Source: Streptomyces sp. CC0208 (GTDB lineage Bacteria > Actinomycetota > Actinomycetes > Streptomycetales > Streptomycetaceae). Taken from it: a stretch of 64,000 nucleotides of DNA. How positions within the stretch are numbered: position 1 is the first letter of the stretch; the number at the start of each line of letters is the position of its first letter. Below the pieces are notes generated by a model that saw only the letters and a program-made list of their open reading frames with translations, was not told where the DNA came from and searched no databases. The stretch is from the NCBI RefSeq assembly GCF_003443735.1, contig NZ_CP031969.1:3472001-3536000 (forward strand), in the 5' to 3' direction. The position numbers and the translations under genes were made by a program. Positions 16,921 to 25,600 of this stretch are shown piece after piece.

Positions 16921-17458
16921 GTTCGGGCCCCACCTCACCCGTACGGCGCGTGACCGCGGCCCGCACCGCTTCGTTGGTGGTGGTGTCCGTGCCAGCCAGG
17001 GGCGGGCCCGACAGAACCACGCGTGGCTCGCTGGAGCGATGAGGCGCACGGATCACGCCGTGCGCCGTGGGACCTCGCTCCAGGAGGTGACCGGACGGCA
17101 GGGGACAGCAGCCCGGTCACCCAAGAGAACGGCCGGCTCCGGGGACGCCCGGGGCCGGCCGGCGGGGCAAGTACCGGCACAACGCTGGGTCAAACGGTTG
17201 CGGAGGCCGCGCCCATCCAGCACGATGCCTGGAAAGCCCCCAAGTCCCTCCGCAGACAACCGCATTCGTCTTGTCTCGCCGTACTGCCAGAGGTCCAGAC
17301 CATCAACAGGGGCGGCGAGCACGACGGCACGCAGAGCAAGCGGCGCAATCCCCCGGCGCCGCTCCCAGGCACCGGCGCTGCCCTGACGTCGGTGCTGACG
17401 AAGGAAGGGCCCCGCGACTCCGTCCCGCGGGGCCCTTCCCATGCCCGCATCTCAGGGG
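16921..17458. other. Gene-free region with strong stem-loops
   Basis: I see no credible protein gene here. Three strong inverted repeats stand out. The first, 17031-17083, has an outer ctggagcga/tcgctccag and an inner ggcgcacgg/ccgtgcgcc stem. The second, 17131-17160, is a 13-bp stem ggccggctccggg/cccggggccggcc with a gacg loop. The third is the terminator at 17403-17439. The first lies 110 nt beyond the chorismate mutase stop. This could be a structured small RNA or tandem terminators. Confidence 0.55.
17403..17439. terminator. Terminator downstream of the 17459-18565 gene
   Basis: A perfect 14-bp stem, ggaagggccccgcg against cgcggggcccttcc, with a 9-nt loop, 20 nt past the stop of the leftward gene. 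No T tract, as is common in Streptomyces. Confidence 0.8.
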
Positions 17459-18565
17459 TCAGACGCGGGAGACCGTTCCACAGCTCTTGTCACGGTCGGT
17501 GTCGAGGGGCTTGCTGCGGTCGTACGGGTCCGAGGTCGGTCCGGTGGGGTCCGGTCCCGTGGGGTCGGACGAGCTGAACGACGGATGCAGATAGCCGTCG
17601 TACACCTCGCAGGCCGAGTTGTTGATGTCCTGGTCCCAGTTCACGACGGTGAGCTTGCCCGGGGTGACCTGGTACTTGGCCGGGTCGGAGATCTCCACGT
17701 CGAGGATCCGGCGGATGATGGTGCGGGTGACCTCGGTGGAGCCGTTGGTCTGCACGACCGGGTAGACGAAGGTGTAGTCGGCGTGCACGGCCACGGAGGC
17801 GTGGTCGCCGGCCTTGAAGGTCATCCGGCCCCGGGTCTTCACGACGTCGCCGACCGGCCGGACCTCCTCGGGGTCGAAGCGGCTGAACATCCACAGCGGG
17901 TCGTGCTTCTCGTCCGGCTTGCGCAGGCCGGTCTCCAGGATGCCGCGGACGTCCTTCTGCAACGGGTCCAGCACGTCGAGCGCCGCTCGGGGCCGTTCAC
18001 CGCGCAGCGTCGCCGGGTCGAGGTTGGACTCCACGAGGAGCTTCTTGGTCAGCTCCAGCGCCTGTTCGACCTTCGCCGCGGACCGGCCGCCGACGGGCTT
18101 CGCCTTCGGTACGGCGATCCCGGCGGCCCCGTCGGCCCAGCGCTTGGCGGGCGAACCGGCGAACGGGTCGTCCAGGGTGGGGATCTGGGAGGGCTCGGCG
18201 GAGGGCGCTGCGGTCGGCGCCGTCGTCTCCTGCGGCAGCGGGGAGGACGCGGCCTCGGAAGAGGTCCTGGCGCCGAAGGGGTCGCCCGGCACCAGCGAAG
18301 GCTTCACCGCCACGACGGCCACCCCGGCCGCGACGACGACAGCGAGGACGCTCCACAGACCCCGCCGGCTCTTCTTCTGCTGCCAGGCCGGCCCGGTGCG
18401 CCAGCCTTCCGGCAGTTCGCCGCGCGCTTCCTGTCGCCGCAGTCGCTCCGTCACCTCACGAGCCCGTGCGGAGGGTTCCTTGGGGGCGGAGTCTCGGATG
18501 TCCCGCTCGGAGTCACGAACGAACTGTTCCCAGACGTCGTCGGGGATCTTGGGGTCTTCTGACAC
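17459..18565 (-). CDS. Single-pass membrane protein of unknown function
   Basis: A 368-residue protein with a cytoplasmic N-terminus (about 1-60, containing DDVWEQFVRDSERDIRDS). One membrane helix follows (about 70-90, WSVLAVVVAAGVAVVAV), then a Thr/Pro/Ser linker and an extracellular domain of about 230 residues with many Asp and Lys. I do not recognise the extracellular fold. GTG 18565 is preferred over the upstream frame because VSEDPKIPDD begins the coherent protein. There is no Shine-Dalgarno; TTGTGA and TACAAC spaced by 18 bp just upstream suggest a leaderless message. Confidence 0.7.
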   Translation of the reverse strand: MSEDPKIPDDVWEQFVRDSERDIRDSAPKEPSARAREVTERLRRQEARGELPEGWRTGPAWQQKKSRRGLWSVLAVVVAAGVAVVAVKPSLVPGDPFGARTSSEAASSPLPQETTAPTAAPSAEPSQIPTLDDPFAGSPAKRWADGAAGIAVPKAKPVGGRSAAKVEQALELTKKLLVESNLDPATLRGERPRAALDVLDPLQKDVRGILETGLRKPDEKHDPLWMFSRFDPEEVRPVGDVVKTRGRMTFKAGDHASVAVHADYTFVYPVVQTNGSTEVTRTIIRRILDVEISDPAKYQVTPGKLTVVNWDQDINNSACEVYDGYLHPSFSSSDPTGPDPTGPTSDPYDRSKPLDTDRDKSCGTVSRV

Positions 18566-18779
18566 GTGGGTCAGTTGTAGGGCCTTGGCAAGCCCGTTCA
18601 CAAGGAGAACCCGTGTGTGACTCAGCCCACATAAGTTTTCTGTGAATGCCTGCACAACCTTTCACAGGTTTCGCGGATCAAACCTCACGAATCACGGGCC
18701 CCACCCGCGCCCCACACGCGGAGGCCTCTCCCTGACGCGTGCCGCGAACCGTGCGGCGCACCTGACTTCCGAGGTCTTC

Positions 18780-19805
18780 ATGAAGCTTCGTCGTGCACTG
18801 GCCGCCGCGGCCGCGACCGCCGCGATAGCGCCGCTGGCCCTGTTCGCCGCGCCGAGCGCGTTCGCGGACGAGACCCCCACGCCGACCGCGGCCGAGAGCA
18901 CGCCCGCCGGCGAGACCACCCCGGCGGCCCCCGAGACCACGCCGGCGGCCCCGGAGACCACCCCGGCCGCCCCGGAGACCACGCCCGCCACGGGCGAGAG
19001 CTCCCCCGCCGCCGGCGAGTCCAGCCCGGCCGCCTCCACCAGCCCCTCCGGGAGCCCGTCCGGCTCCACGAGCGCCAGCCCCTCCCCGAGCGAGAGCGGC
19101 GAGCCCGTCGACCAGTGCGAGGTCGACGACGAGGACGCCCCGGACCCCGGCGACAGCGACGTGCTGCACAGCTCGCTGACCGGTCTGCCCGAGAGCATCG
19201 TGGCGGGCAGCGGCTGGACGAACTTCAAGTTCAACGTGAGCAACTCCGGCGACGAGACGATCAAGGACATTCAGCCCATCGTCGGCGTCGGGGCGGTCGA
19301 CTGGGACTTCGAGAAGGACTACAGCGACCTGGTCACCGTGCAGGTGAAGCAGGGCGGCAGCTGGGTCGACGTGGCCACGCAGTTCGGCGAGGGCGGCTCG
19401 TTCAACGCCTTCGACCTCGACGGCGGCGACTCCCTCAGCTACCAGCTGCGGGTGAAGGTCGACCGTGAGGTCCCGAGCGCGATCGGCATCGCCATCGGTC
19501 TCGCCGAGTACTCGGACGACAAGGGCTGCTGGATCTCCGCCGACGAGAACATGGGCATCTACTACTTCGAGGTCCTGCCGGCCGGTTCCGACGCCGGCAA
19601 GCCGAACGACGCCAAGCCGCAGACCGGCGGCAAGAAGCCCATCTCCGACGTCAACGGCGTCGACGTGGACGGCCAGCTCGCCGAGACCGGTTCGAGCTCG
19701 GCCCTGCCGGTCCTCGGCCTCGTCGGCGGCTTCGCCGTCGTCGCCGGTACCGGTGTGGTCTTCGCGGTGAAGCGGCGCAAGGGTGCGGCCGGCGCCCACG
19801 CCTGA
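18780..19805 (+). CDS. Sortase-anchored surface protein (LAETG motif)
   Basis: A 341-residue exported wall protein. A signal peptide (about 1-30, ending in SAFA) is followed by a Thr/Pro/Ala/Glu stalk with three tandem ETTPAAP heptads, a Ser/Gly/Pro linker, and a 170-residue beta domain (WTNFKFNVSNSGDETIKDIQP). The sorting signal is LAETG at 300-304, then a hydrophobic helix and KRRKG tail. LAxTG is the class E sortase motif of Streptomyces, as in long chaplins. The start is ATG 18780. The stalk is a low-complexity spacer; the beta domain is the presumed functional part. It is followed by a strong terminator. Confidence 0.88.
   Translation: MKLRRALAAAAATAAIAPLALFAAPSAFADETPTPTAAESTPAGETTPAAPETTPAAPETTPAAPETTPATGESSPAAGESSPAASTSPSGSPSGSTSASPSPSESGEPVDQCEVDDEDAPDPGDSDVLHSSLTGLPESIVAGSGWTNFKFNVSNSGDETIKDIQPIVGVGAVDWDFEKDYSDLVTVQVKQGGSWVDVATQFGEGGSFNAFDLDGGDSLSYQLRVKVDREVPSAIGIAIGLAEYSDDKGCWISADENMGIYYFEVLPAGSDAGKPNDAKPQTGGKKPISDVNGVDVDGQLAETGSSSALPVLGLVGGFAVVAGTGVVFAVKRRKGAAGAHA
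18922..18990 (+). repeat. 21-bp in-frame tandem repeat in the surface-protein stalk
   Basis: The 21-bp unit encoding ETTPAAP is repeated three times, with a fourth partial copy. Copies differ at third codon positions (accccggcg, acgccggcg), so the repeat is old enough to have drifted. Confidence 0.8.
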
Positions 19806-19839
19806 GTCGTAGCCCGCTGGGCACGGCTTGACGCAGGAC

Positions 19840-19883
19840 AAGGGAAGGACCCGCACTCGGAGGGGGGTGCGGGTCCTTCCCTT
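19840..19883. terminator. Strong bidirectional terminator
   Basis: A 17-bp stem, aagggaaggacccgcac against gtgcgggtccttccctt, with a 10-nt loop and a pyrimidine-rich tail on the + strand. It lies between the sortase substrate (ends 19805) and the convergent GMC oxidoreductase (ends 19909). Confidence 0.9.
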
Positions 19884-19908
19884 TGTCTTCTCGTCGTTCT
19901 TTCGGGCC

Positions 19909-21687
19909 CTACGACTTCTTCGGCACCGCCGGTATCCCGAGGAACGGCAGCTTCAGCGCGCCGAAGGCCTCCGCCGGGACCGCCGGTGACTTGGGCTCGA
20001 CGGGGCCGAGCCGGACGTACGCCTCGCCCTGCGCCGGACGCGGGTCCTCCTCGCCCTTGTTGGGCCAGTAGGACATCGCCCGCTCGGCCTGCGCGGTGAT
20101 CGTCAGCGAGGGGTTCACACCGAGGTTGGCGGAGACCGCGGCGCCGTCGACGACCGAGATCCCGGGGTGGCCGTAGAGCCGGTGGTAGGGGTCGATGACA
20201 CCGGTGTCGCGGGAGGAGCCGATGGGGCAGCCGCCGAGGAAGTGGGCGGTGAGCGGGGCGCCCATCAGCTCGCCGACGTTGGAGCCGGGAAAGCCGTTGA
20301 TGTCGGCGGCGATCGCGGACGCGGCCTCCGAAGCGGCCCTGATCTGCTTCGGGTTGGGGGCGCCGTGGCCCTGGCGCGCGGTGAGCAGGCCCTTGCCGAC
20401 GCCGTCGGGTTTCAGGTACGTCGTCAGGGAGTTGTCCAGCGACTGCATGACCAGGCCGATGATGGTCTTCTCCGACCAGCGGCGGTTGGAGAGGGAGCGC
20501 AGCACGAGCAGCGGGTGCTTCGCGGCGTTCGCCAGCCAGGCCATGGCCCTCGACGAGCCCTCGGCGTACGGGACCTGGAGGATCGACAGGCCGCCCATCG
20601 AGTTGGAGCCCTTGCCGTAGCGGACCGGCTCGATGTGGGTGTTGTCGTCCGGGTGGATGGACGAGGTGATGGCGACGCCCCGGGTGAAGTCGACCTTCGG
20701 CGCACCGGTCGCCCTGCGGTAGCGGCGGTTGTCGGTCTGGGCGCCGACCAGGGCCTCGGAGTTGGTGCGGGTGAGCTCGCCCAACCGGTCCGAGATGTGC
20801 GGCAGTTGACCGCCTGCCTTCATGCGGTGCAGCAGGGTCTGGGTGCCGTAGGTGCCGGCCGCGATGACGACCTTGCGGGCCTTGAAGGTGCGGCCGCTCG
20901 CCTTGCGGCGGTCGTCGGTGGGCAGGGTCGCGATCGCGTAGCCGCCCTGGGAGTCGTCCGTGACCGACACGACGGTGGTGAGGGGGTGGACGACCGCGCC
21001 CGCCTTCTCGGCGAGGTAGAGGTAGTTCTCGTTGAGGGTGTTCTTGGCGCCGTGCCGGCAGCCGGTCATGCACTCGCCGCACTCGATGCAGGCCTTGCGG
21101 GAAGGACCCGCGCCGCCGAAGTAGGGGTCGTCGACCTGCTCGCCGGGGGCGGCCTTCCGCTTGCCCTCCGCGTCCTCGCCGTCGCCGAAGAAGACACCGA
21201 CCGGGGCCATGTGGAAGGTGTCGCCGACGCCCATCCGCTCCGCGGCCGCCTTCAGGTGGACGTCGGAGGGGGTCATCGTCGGGTTGAGCCGGACGCCGAG
21301 CATGCGGCGGGCCTGGTCGTAGTACGGCTTCAGCTCCTCCTGCCAGTTGGTGATGTCACGCCACTGCGGGTCCTCGAAGAAGGGCTTCGGGGGGACGTAG
21401 AGGGTGTTGGCGTAGTTGAGGGAGCCGCCGCCGACGCCCGCTCCGGCGAGGACCATGACGTTGCCCAGGAGGTGGATGCGCTGGATGCCGAACATGCCGA
21501 GCTTCGGCGCCCAGAGGTAGTTCTTCAGGTCCCAGGAGTTCCTGGGAAGCGTCTCGCGGGTGAAGCGGCGGCCGGCTTCCAGGACACCTACGCGGTAGCC
21601 CTTCTCGGTCAGACGAAGGGCGGTGACGCTGCCGCCGAAGCCGGAGCCGACGACGATGACGTCGTAGTCGTAGGTGTCCTGTGGCAC
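19909..21687 (-). CDS. GMC-family FAD oxidoreductase with a ferredoxin-like Cys motif
   Basis: A 592-residue flavoprotein of the cholesterol oxidase/glucose-methanol-choline group, which oxidises an alcohol to a carbonyl. The FAD Rossmann motif VIVVGSGFGGSVTA is at 10-23 and GAGVGGGSLNYAN at 82-94. The C-terminal domain has HFLGGCPIGSS and NPSLTITAQAERA. Unusually, Cys200, 203, 206 and 210 form a CX2CX2CX3C pattern (CIECGECMTGC) like a 4Fe-4S site. It follows the aldehyde dehydrogenase by 43 nt on the same strand, so the pair could oxidise an alcohol to an acid. The substrate is unknown. Confidence 0.85.
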   Translation of the reverse strand: MPQDTYDYDVIVVGSGFGGSVTALRLTEKGYRVGVLEAGRRFTRETLPRNSWDLKNYLWAPKLGMFGIQRIHLLGNVMVLAGAGVGGGSLNYANTLYVPPKPFFEDPQWRDITNWQEELKPYYDQARRMLGVRLNPTMTPSDVHLKAAAERMGVGDTFHMAPVGVFFGDGEDAEGKRKAAPGEQVDDPYFGGAGPSRKACIECGECMTGCRHGAKNTLNENYLYLAEKAGAVVHPLTTVVSVTDDSQGGYAIATLPTDDRRKASGRTFKARKVVIAAGTYGTQTLLHRMKAGGQLPHISDRLGELTRTNSEALVGAQTDNRRYRRATGAPKVDFTRGVAITSSIHPDDNTHIEPVRYGKGSNSMGGLSILQVPYAEGSSRAMAWLANAAKHPLLVLRSLSNRRWSEKTIIGLVMQSLDNSLTTYLKPDGVGKGLLTARQGHGAPNPKQIRAASEAASAIAADINGFPGSNVGELMGAPLTAHFLGGCPIGSSRDTGVIDPYHRLYGHPGISVVDGAAVSANLGVNPSLTITAQAERAMSYWPNKGEEDPRPAQGEAYVRLGPVEPKSPAVPAEAFGALKLPFLGIPAVPKKS

Positions 21688-21730
21688 GTGCTCTCCTCGT
21701 TGAGAACCCTGCTCGGGGCGGGTGGTGTTC

Positions 21731-23344
21731 CTACTTGAAGCGGAAGGCCTTCATCGCCTTCAGGCTCCGGCTCATGAACTGCGCGTACTTCTCGTCGTCC
21801 ATTCCCAGCGAGGGCGCCATCGGCAGCAGTCGCTGCTGGGCGATCGTCTGGGCCTCGGTGTACTTGAGGATGCCCTCGGAGCCGTGCCGGCGGCCGAGGC
21901 CGGAGTCCTTCATGCCGCCCATCGGGGACTGGACGCTGCCGTAGGCGGAGGCGTATCCCTCGTTGACGTTGACGGTGCCGGCCCGTACCCGGGAGGCGAT
22001 CTCGCGGCCGCGCTTGCCGTCCTTCGTCCACACCGACGCATTGAGCCCGTACGGCGTGGAGTTGGCGAGCTCGACCGCCTCGTCCTCGGTCTTGAAGCGG
22101 TAGAGGGAGACGACCGGGCCGAAGGTCTCCTCGGCGCAGACCGCCATGGGCTCGGTGACGTCGTCGAGGATGGTCGGCTCGAAGAAGTACGGGCCGATGT
22201 CCGGGCGGGCGACCCCACCGGCGACGACCTTCGCGCCCTTGGCCACGGCCTCCTCGACATGCCGGGTGACGGTCTCCAACTGCCGCTCCCCGACCAGGGA
22301 GCCCATGTCGGCACCGTAGGCGAGGGACGTGCCGAGCCGCATGGCCTTCGTACGGGCGGCGAAACGCTCCAGGAAGGCGTCCGCGATCGACTCGTGGACG
22401 TACAACCGCTCGATGGAGATGCAGAGTTGGCCGGCGGAGGAGAAGCAGGCGCGGACGGCGCCGGCGGCGGCCTTCTCGATGTCGGCGTCCTGGAGGACCA
22501 GCATGGCGTTCTTGCCGCCGAGTTCGAGCGAGACACCGACCAGACGGGCGGCGGCGCCCTGGGCGACCTCGCGGCCGGTGCGGGTGGAGCCGGTGAAGGA
22601 GACGTAGTCGGCGTGCCGGACGACCTCGGGGCCGACGACGGGGCCGTCGCCGAGGACGACCTGGAACACCTCAGCGGGAAGGCCCGCCTCGACCAGCAGA
22701 TCCCGCGCCCACAGGGCGGTCAGGCAGGTCTCGGTGTCCGGCTTCATGACGACGGCGTTGCCCGCGACGAAGGCGGGGAGCGCGTCGCCGACGGACAGTT
22801 CGAGCGGGTAGTTCCAGGGGGCGATCTGGCCGACGACTCCGCGCGGGTGGCGCAGCTCGGTGACCTTGGTGAGGGTGGGCACGGCCCCGGTGTGCCGCTT
22901 CGGCCGCAGATACGCGGGCGCCTTGCGGCCGTAGTGCCGGGCGGCCACGGCGACCGCCTGCACCTCCTCGTGGGCGTGCAGGCGGGCCTTGCCGGTCTCC
23001 AGCTGGATGAGGTCGAGGACCTCCGCCTGGCGCTCCAGGATCAGGTCGTGGAAGCGGAGCAGGACGGCCGCGCGCTGCCGTACGGGGGTCTGCTCCCACA
23101 CCGCCTGCGCCCGGCGGGCCGACTCGAACGCCTTCTCCACGTCCTCGGGGGTGGACTCGGGCAGATCGGCCAGCTTCTCACCGGTGAACGGCGTGTGGTT
23201 GGCGGTGCGGCCGGACCCGGTCACCCCCTTGGTGAGCTGGGCGACCAGCTCCGGGGTGACCACGTCGGCCGCGGTACGGGCGCCCTCCGGGGCGGGGGCG
23301 AGGGGGTTCGTGCCGGTCTTGGCCGGGGCCTGCGCGTCCGTCAT
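21731..23344 (-). CDS. NAD(P)-dependent aldehyde dehydrogenase, succinate-semialdehyde type
   Basis: A 537-residue cytoplasmic aldehyde dehydrogenase. The catalytic Cys lies in SSAGQLCISIERLYV and the general base Glu in SLELGGKNAM. The cofactor-binding block is FTGSTRTGREV, and the motif IAPWNYPLELSVGDALPAF is typical. The architecture fits the GabD2/succinate-semialdehyde subgroup of actinobacteria; the exact aldehyde is inferred. It is likely co-transcribed with the GMC oxidoreductase downstream. The start ATG 23344 has no strong ribosome site. A Pro/Ala-rich N-terminus of about 30 residues precedes the fold. Confidence 0.9.
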   Translation of the reverse strand: MTDAQAPAKTGTNPLAPAPEGARTAADVVTPELVAQLTKGVTGSGRTANHTPFTGEKLADLPESTPEDVEKAFESARRAQAVWEQTPVRQRAAVLLRFHDLILERQAEVLDLIQLETGKARLHAHEEVQAVAVAARHYGRKAPAYLRPKRHTGAVPTLTKVTELRHPRGVVGQIAPWNYPLELSVGDALPAFVAGNAVVMKPDTETCLTALWARDLLVEAGLPAEVFQVVLGDGPVVGPEVVRHADYVSFTGSTRTGREVAQGAAARLVGVSLELGGKNAMLVLQDADIEKAAAGAVRACFSSAGQLCISIERLYVHESIADAFLERFAARTKAMRLGTSLAYGADMGSLVGERQLETVTRHVEEAVAKGAKVVAGGVARPDIGPYFFEPTILDDVTEPMAVCAEETFGPVVSLYRFKTEDEAVELANSTPYGLNASVWTKDGKRGREIASRVRAGTVNVNEGYASAYGSVQSPMGGMKDSGLGRRHGSEGILKYTEAQTIAQQRLLPMAPSLGMDDEKYAQFMSRSLKAMKAFRFK

Positions 23345-23481
23345 GAGCCGCAGGGTATTCGGGAGCGGGGGCTTTGGGTACCCGTCGGTAACGGGCGCTC
23401 ACGACATACACACACCCTGCCAGTGATGACTGGCGGTGAATGTGCTGATCAGGGGGTGGGGCGGGGATGAGGTGGGGGTGA

Positions 23482-24447
23482 TCAGCCGCGTTCGGGTTTT
23501 TTCTGAAGCAGGAGGCCGAGGGCGGAGAGGGCGGTGAGACGCCGGGGTTCGTGGGGGGCGGTGTCCGGGTGCCGGGCGTCGGTCGAGGACAGGGCGGGGG
23601 CGGGTGCCGGGGCTTGAGCGGGTGCCGGGGCCGGAGACACAGTGGACGTCTCCGCGGCCGGAGGCGAAGCGGGCGTTTCCACGGCCCACGGCGGCAGGCT
23701 CGTCCCGGCGACCTCGGCCAGTACCCGGGCGACTTCCTCCGGCAGGGGCCGCTCCTCCGGCTCGGTGACGAGGAGCCGCTCCAGCAGTGGTCCCAGCGGA
23801 CCTGACCGAGCGTCCGCCACGGCCGCACGGAGCAGCGCCCCCAACGACCACAGATCGGAAGCGGGCCCCGCGCCGGGCCCCGACGCGCACTCCGGGGCGG
23901 CGAACGCGGTGGCGGCCTCCCGGCCACCGGAGTGTCCGGCGCCGCCGATCCCGAAGTCGGTGACGACGACGCGTCCGCTGTCCGCTTCGAGCAGGACGTT
24001 GGACGGCTTCAGGTCGCGGTGGACGATGCCGACGCGGTGGGCTGCGTGCAGCGCGCCGAGGACGGCGAGCCCGATCCGGGCGGCCTCGGCGTCCGACAGC
24101 GGCCCCCGCCCGGCCAGAGCCGCGTCCAGCGACTCCCCTTCCACCAACTCCATGACGATCCAGGGCAGTTCACCGTCGAGGAGTACGCCGTGAATGGCGA
24201 CGGCCGCCGGATGGTCGACCTGTGCGGCGGCCCGGGCCTCGTGCGGCAGCCGGTGCGCGGCCCGCTGCCGCTCCTCGTCCTCCGGATCCCCGGTCAGCCG
24301 GGGTTCCTTGACGGCGACGTACCGCTCGTCCTGCTCATCACGTGCCCGCCACACCGTGCCGTTCGGCCCGGAGCCGACCCGCTCGACGAGCCGGTAACGC
24401 CCACCGATCAGACGTCCGTCGGGCGGGAGTTCGCCGTCTTCACTCAT
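23482..24447 (-). CDS. Short soluble Ser/Thr protein kinase
   Basis: A 321-residue Hanks-type kinase. Lys47 is in VAVKEP, the catalytic loop HRDLKPSN at 143-150, DFG at 164-166 and AAPE near 183. The catalytic residues are intact, but the fold is compact: the activation loop is short and the alpha-G region is reduced. The glycine loop is GSGPNGTVW rather than GxGGMGxVW. A Pro/Ala-rich tail of about 60 residues follows and I see no membrane helix. It follows the DUF3710 gene by 46 nt on the same strand. Likely part of the cluster known in S. coelicolor as SCO4775-4779. Confidence 0.87.
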   Translation of the reverse strand: MSEDGELPPDGRLIGGRYRLVERVGSGPNGTVWRARDEQDERYVAVKEPRLTGDPEDEERQRAAHRLPHEARAAAQVDHPAAVAIHGVLLDGELPWIVMELVEGESLDAALAGRGPLSDAEAARIGLAVLGALHAAHRVGIVHRDLKPSNVLLEADSGRVVVTDFGIGGAGHSGGREAATAFAAPECASGPGAGPASDLWSLGALLRAAVADARSGPLGPLLERLLVTEPEERPLPEEVARVLAEVAGTSLPPWAVETPASPPAAETSTVSPAPAPAQAPAPAPALSSTDARHPDTAPHEPRRLTALSALGLLLQKKPERG

Positions 24448-24493
24448 GGCACATGAGTACCGTGCGGGTCATGTACTTGTCTAAGCGGCGGGC

Positions 24494-25423
24494 TCAGAGA
24501 CCGGACTCCGGTTGGCGCAGCCGGATCAGCGGGTCGATGGCCGAGGGAGCGGAGGGCGGGCGGACCACCGTGCCCTGGAACATGGTGTAGGGCCACTTCT
24601 CAGTGCTGTCGGGTTCCGCGCCGACTCCCGTCACGAAGCCGCGCAGGATCCACCCCGGACCGTCGTGGCCGAGCACCCGCGTGGTCTGACGGTCCTTGCC
24701 GGGAGGTCCCTGGATCCGCACGACGGCCTGGAGTTCGGCCCCCGCGGGGCCGACGCGCTCCTCCGCGGAGCCGCCCCGGCCGCGGATCGTACGCGCCAGA
24801 TCCTCACGGACGGTCGCCCAGGAGGTGTCTCCGAGCGCACGGAACGCCTGGAGCTGAATCGCGGTCCGGCCGCGGATGACGGTGACGCCGGCGACGGAGC
24901 CGTCCCGGCGCGACGACATGAGCTCGATCTTCAGACCAGGCTCCGTCGGCACCAACAGGCCCCCGAGATCGACCAGTTCGCCGCTCTGCGGCCGACGGTC
25001 GTCACTCACGTCCCACGGCCCGACAGCAAGGCAGCTCTCCTCCGCGGCCTCCAGCAGGTCGTCCACCTCTGCCTCGGACAGCGACTCCTCGGCGATCACG
25101 GAGACCAGCAGCCCCAGCAGCCGGTCGAGAGTGATCAGTTCGCGCCGTGAGGTCTCCGGAGCCGCCGTCGCGTCCCCCAGCAGGGTCCTCACCATCAGCC
25201 CGGCTTCCTCCTCGTCCAGTCCCCGCACCGGACGGCCGAAGTCGCTCCGGCCGTCCTCCGCACGCAGTCCGAGGAGTGTCTGAAGGGCGACGAGCAGCAC
25301 CCGACCCGGGGTCATCCGGTTCCAGACCTCGAACTCGGCACGTTCCGCGCTCTCCGGCGCGACGAACCCGTCGCGCCGGAACTGCGCGACTACGGAGCGT
25401 GCCACGTCACTTGCCTCGCCCAT
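24494..25423 (-). CDS. DUF3710-like protein
   Basis: A 309-residue cytoplasmic protein. The C-terminal half matches the DUF3710 pattern: ELVDLGGLLVPTEPGLKIEL, then IQLQAFRA, then GPGWILRGFVTGVGA. The N-terminal half is helical and acidic. No biochemical role is known to me. Position between kinase genes suggests it could be a kinase substrate or adaptor, which is inference only. The start ATG 25423 has few alternatives nearby. Confidence 0.68.
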   Translation of the reverse strand: MGEASDVARSVVAQFRRDGFVAPESAERAEFEVWNRMTPGRVLLVALQTLLGLRAEDGRSDFGRPVRGLDEEEAGLMVRTLLGDATAAPETSRRELITLDRLLGLLVSVIAEESLSEAEVDDLLEAAEESCLAVGPWDVSDDRRPQSGELVDLGGLLVPTEPGLKIELMSSRRDGSVAGVTVIRGRTAIQLQAFRALGDTSWATVREDLARTIRGRGGSAEERVGPAGAELQAVVRIQGPPGKDRQTTRVLGHDGPGWILRGFVTGVGAEPDSTEKWPYTMFQGTVVRPPSAPSAIDPLIRLRQPESGL

Positions 25424-25562
25424 CCCGCAATCTCCTGAGCATCGGGCCGCCCGCGGAGGGGCACGGCCCCGTCGCGGTGGTCAGGAATCGGTGCCGTCTG
25501 CCGCCAGAAACGCACCCAGGATCGGACGCCGTTGGCCCCAGAGGAGGATGACCTTAACTGCC

Positions 25563-25593
25563 GCCACTGACAACTCAGTTGTCGCGCGGTGGC
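25563..25593. terminator. Hairpin with perfect 15-bp palindrome at the 3' end of the kinase cluster
   Basis: The palindrome gacaactcagttgtc (25569-25583) is flanked by gccac (25563-25567) and gtggc (25589-25593). It lies 8 nt beyond the stop of the last receptor kinase, so it is probably its terminator. It is also upstream of the DUF3710 gene, so an operator role is possible. Confidence 0.55.
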
Positions 25594-25600
25594 ACCGTCC

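Noticed and set aside
17053..17442. 129-codon - frame in the gene-free region, considered as a transposase remnant
   Set aside because: No DDE or helix-turn-helix motif is visible; its sequence is disrupted by the strong stem-loops.
20167..21738. 523-codon + frame antisense to the GMC oxidoreductase
   Set aside because: Shadow rich in Val, Gly, Arg and Asp; the opposite strand has a complete FAD enzyme.
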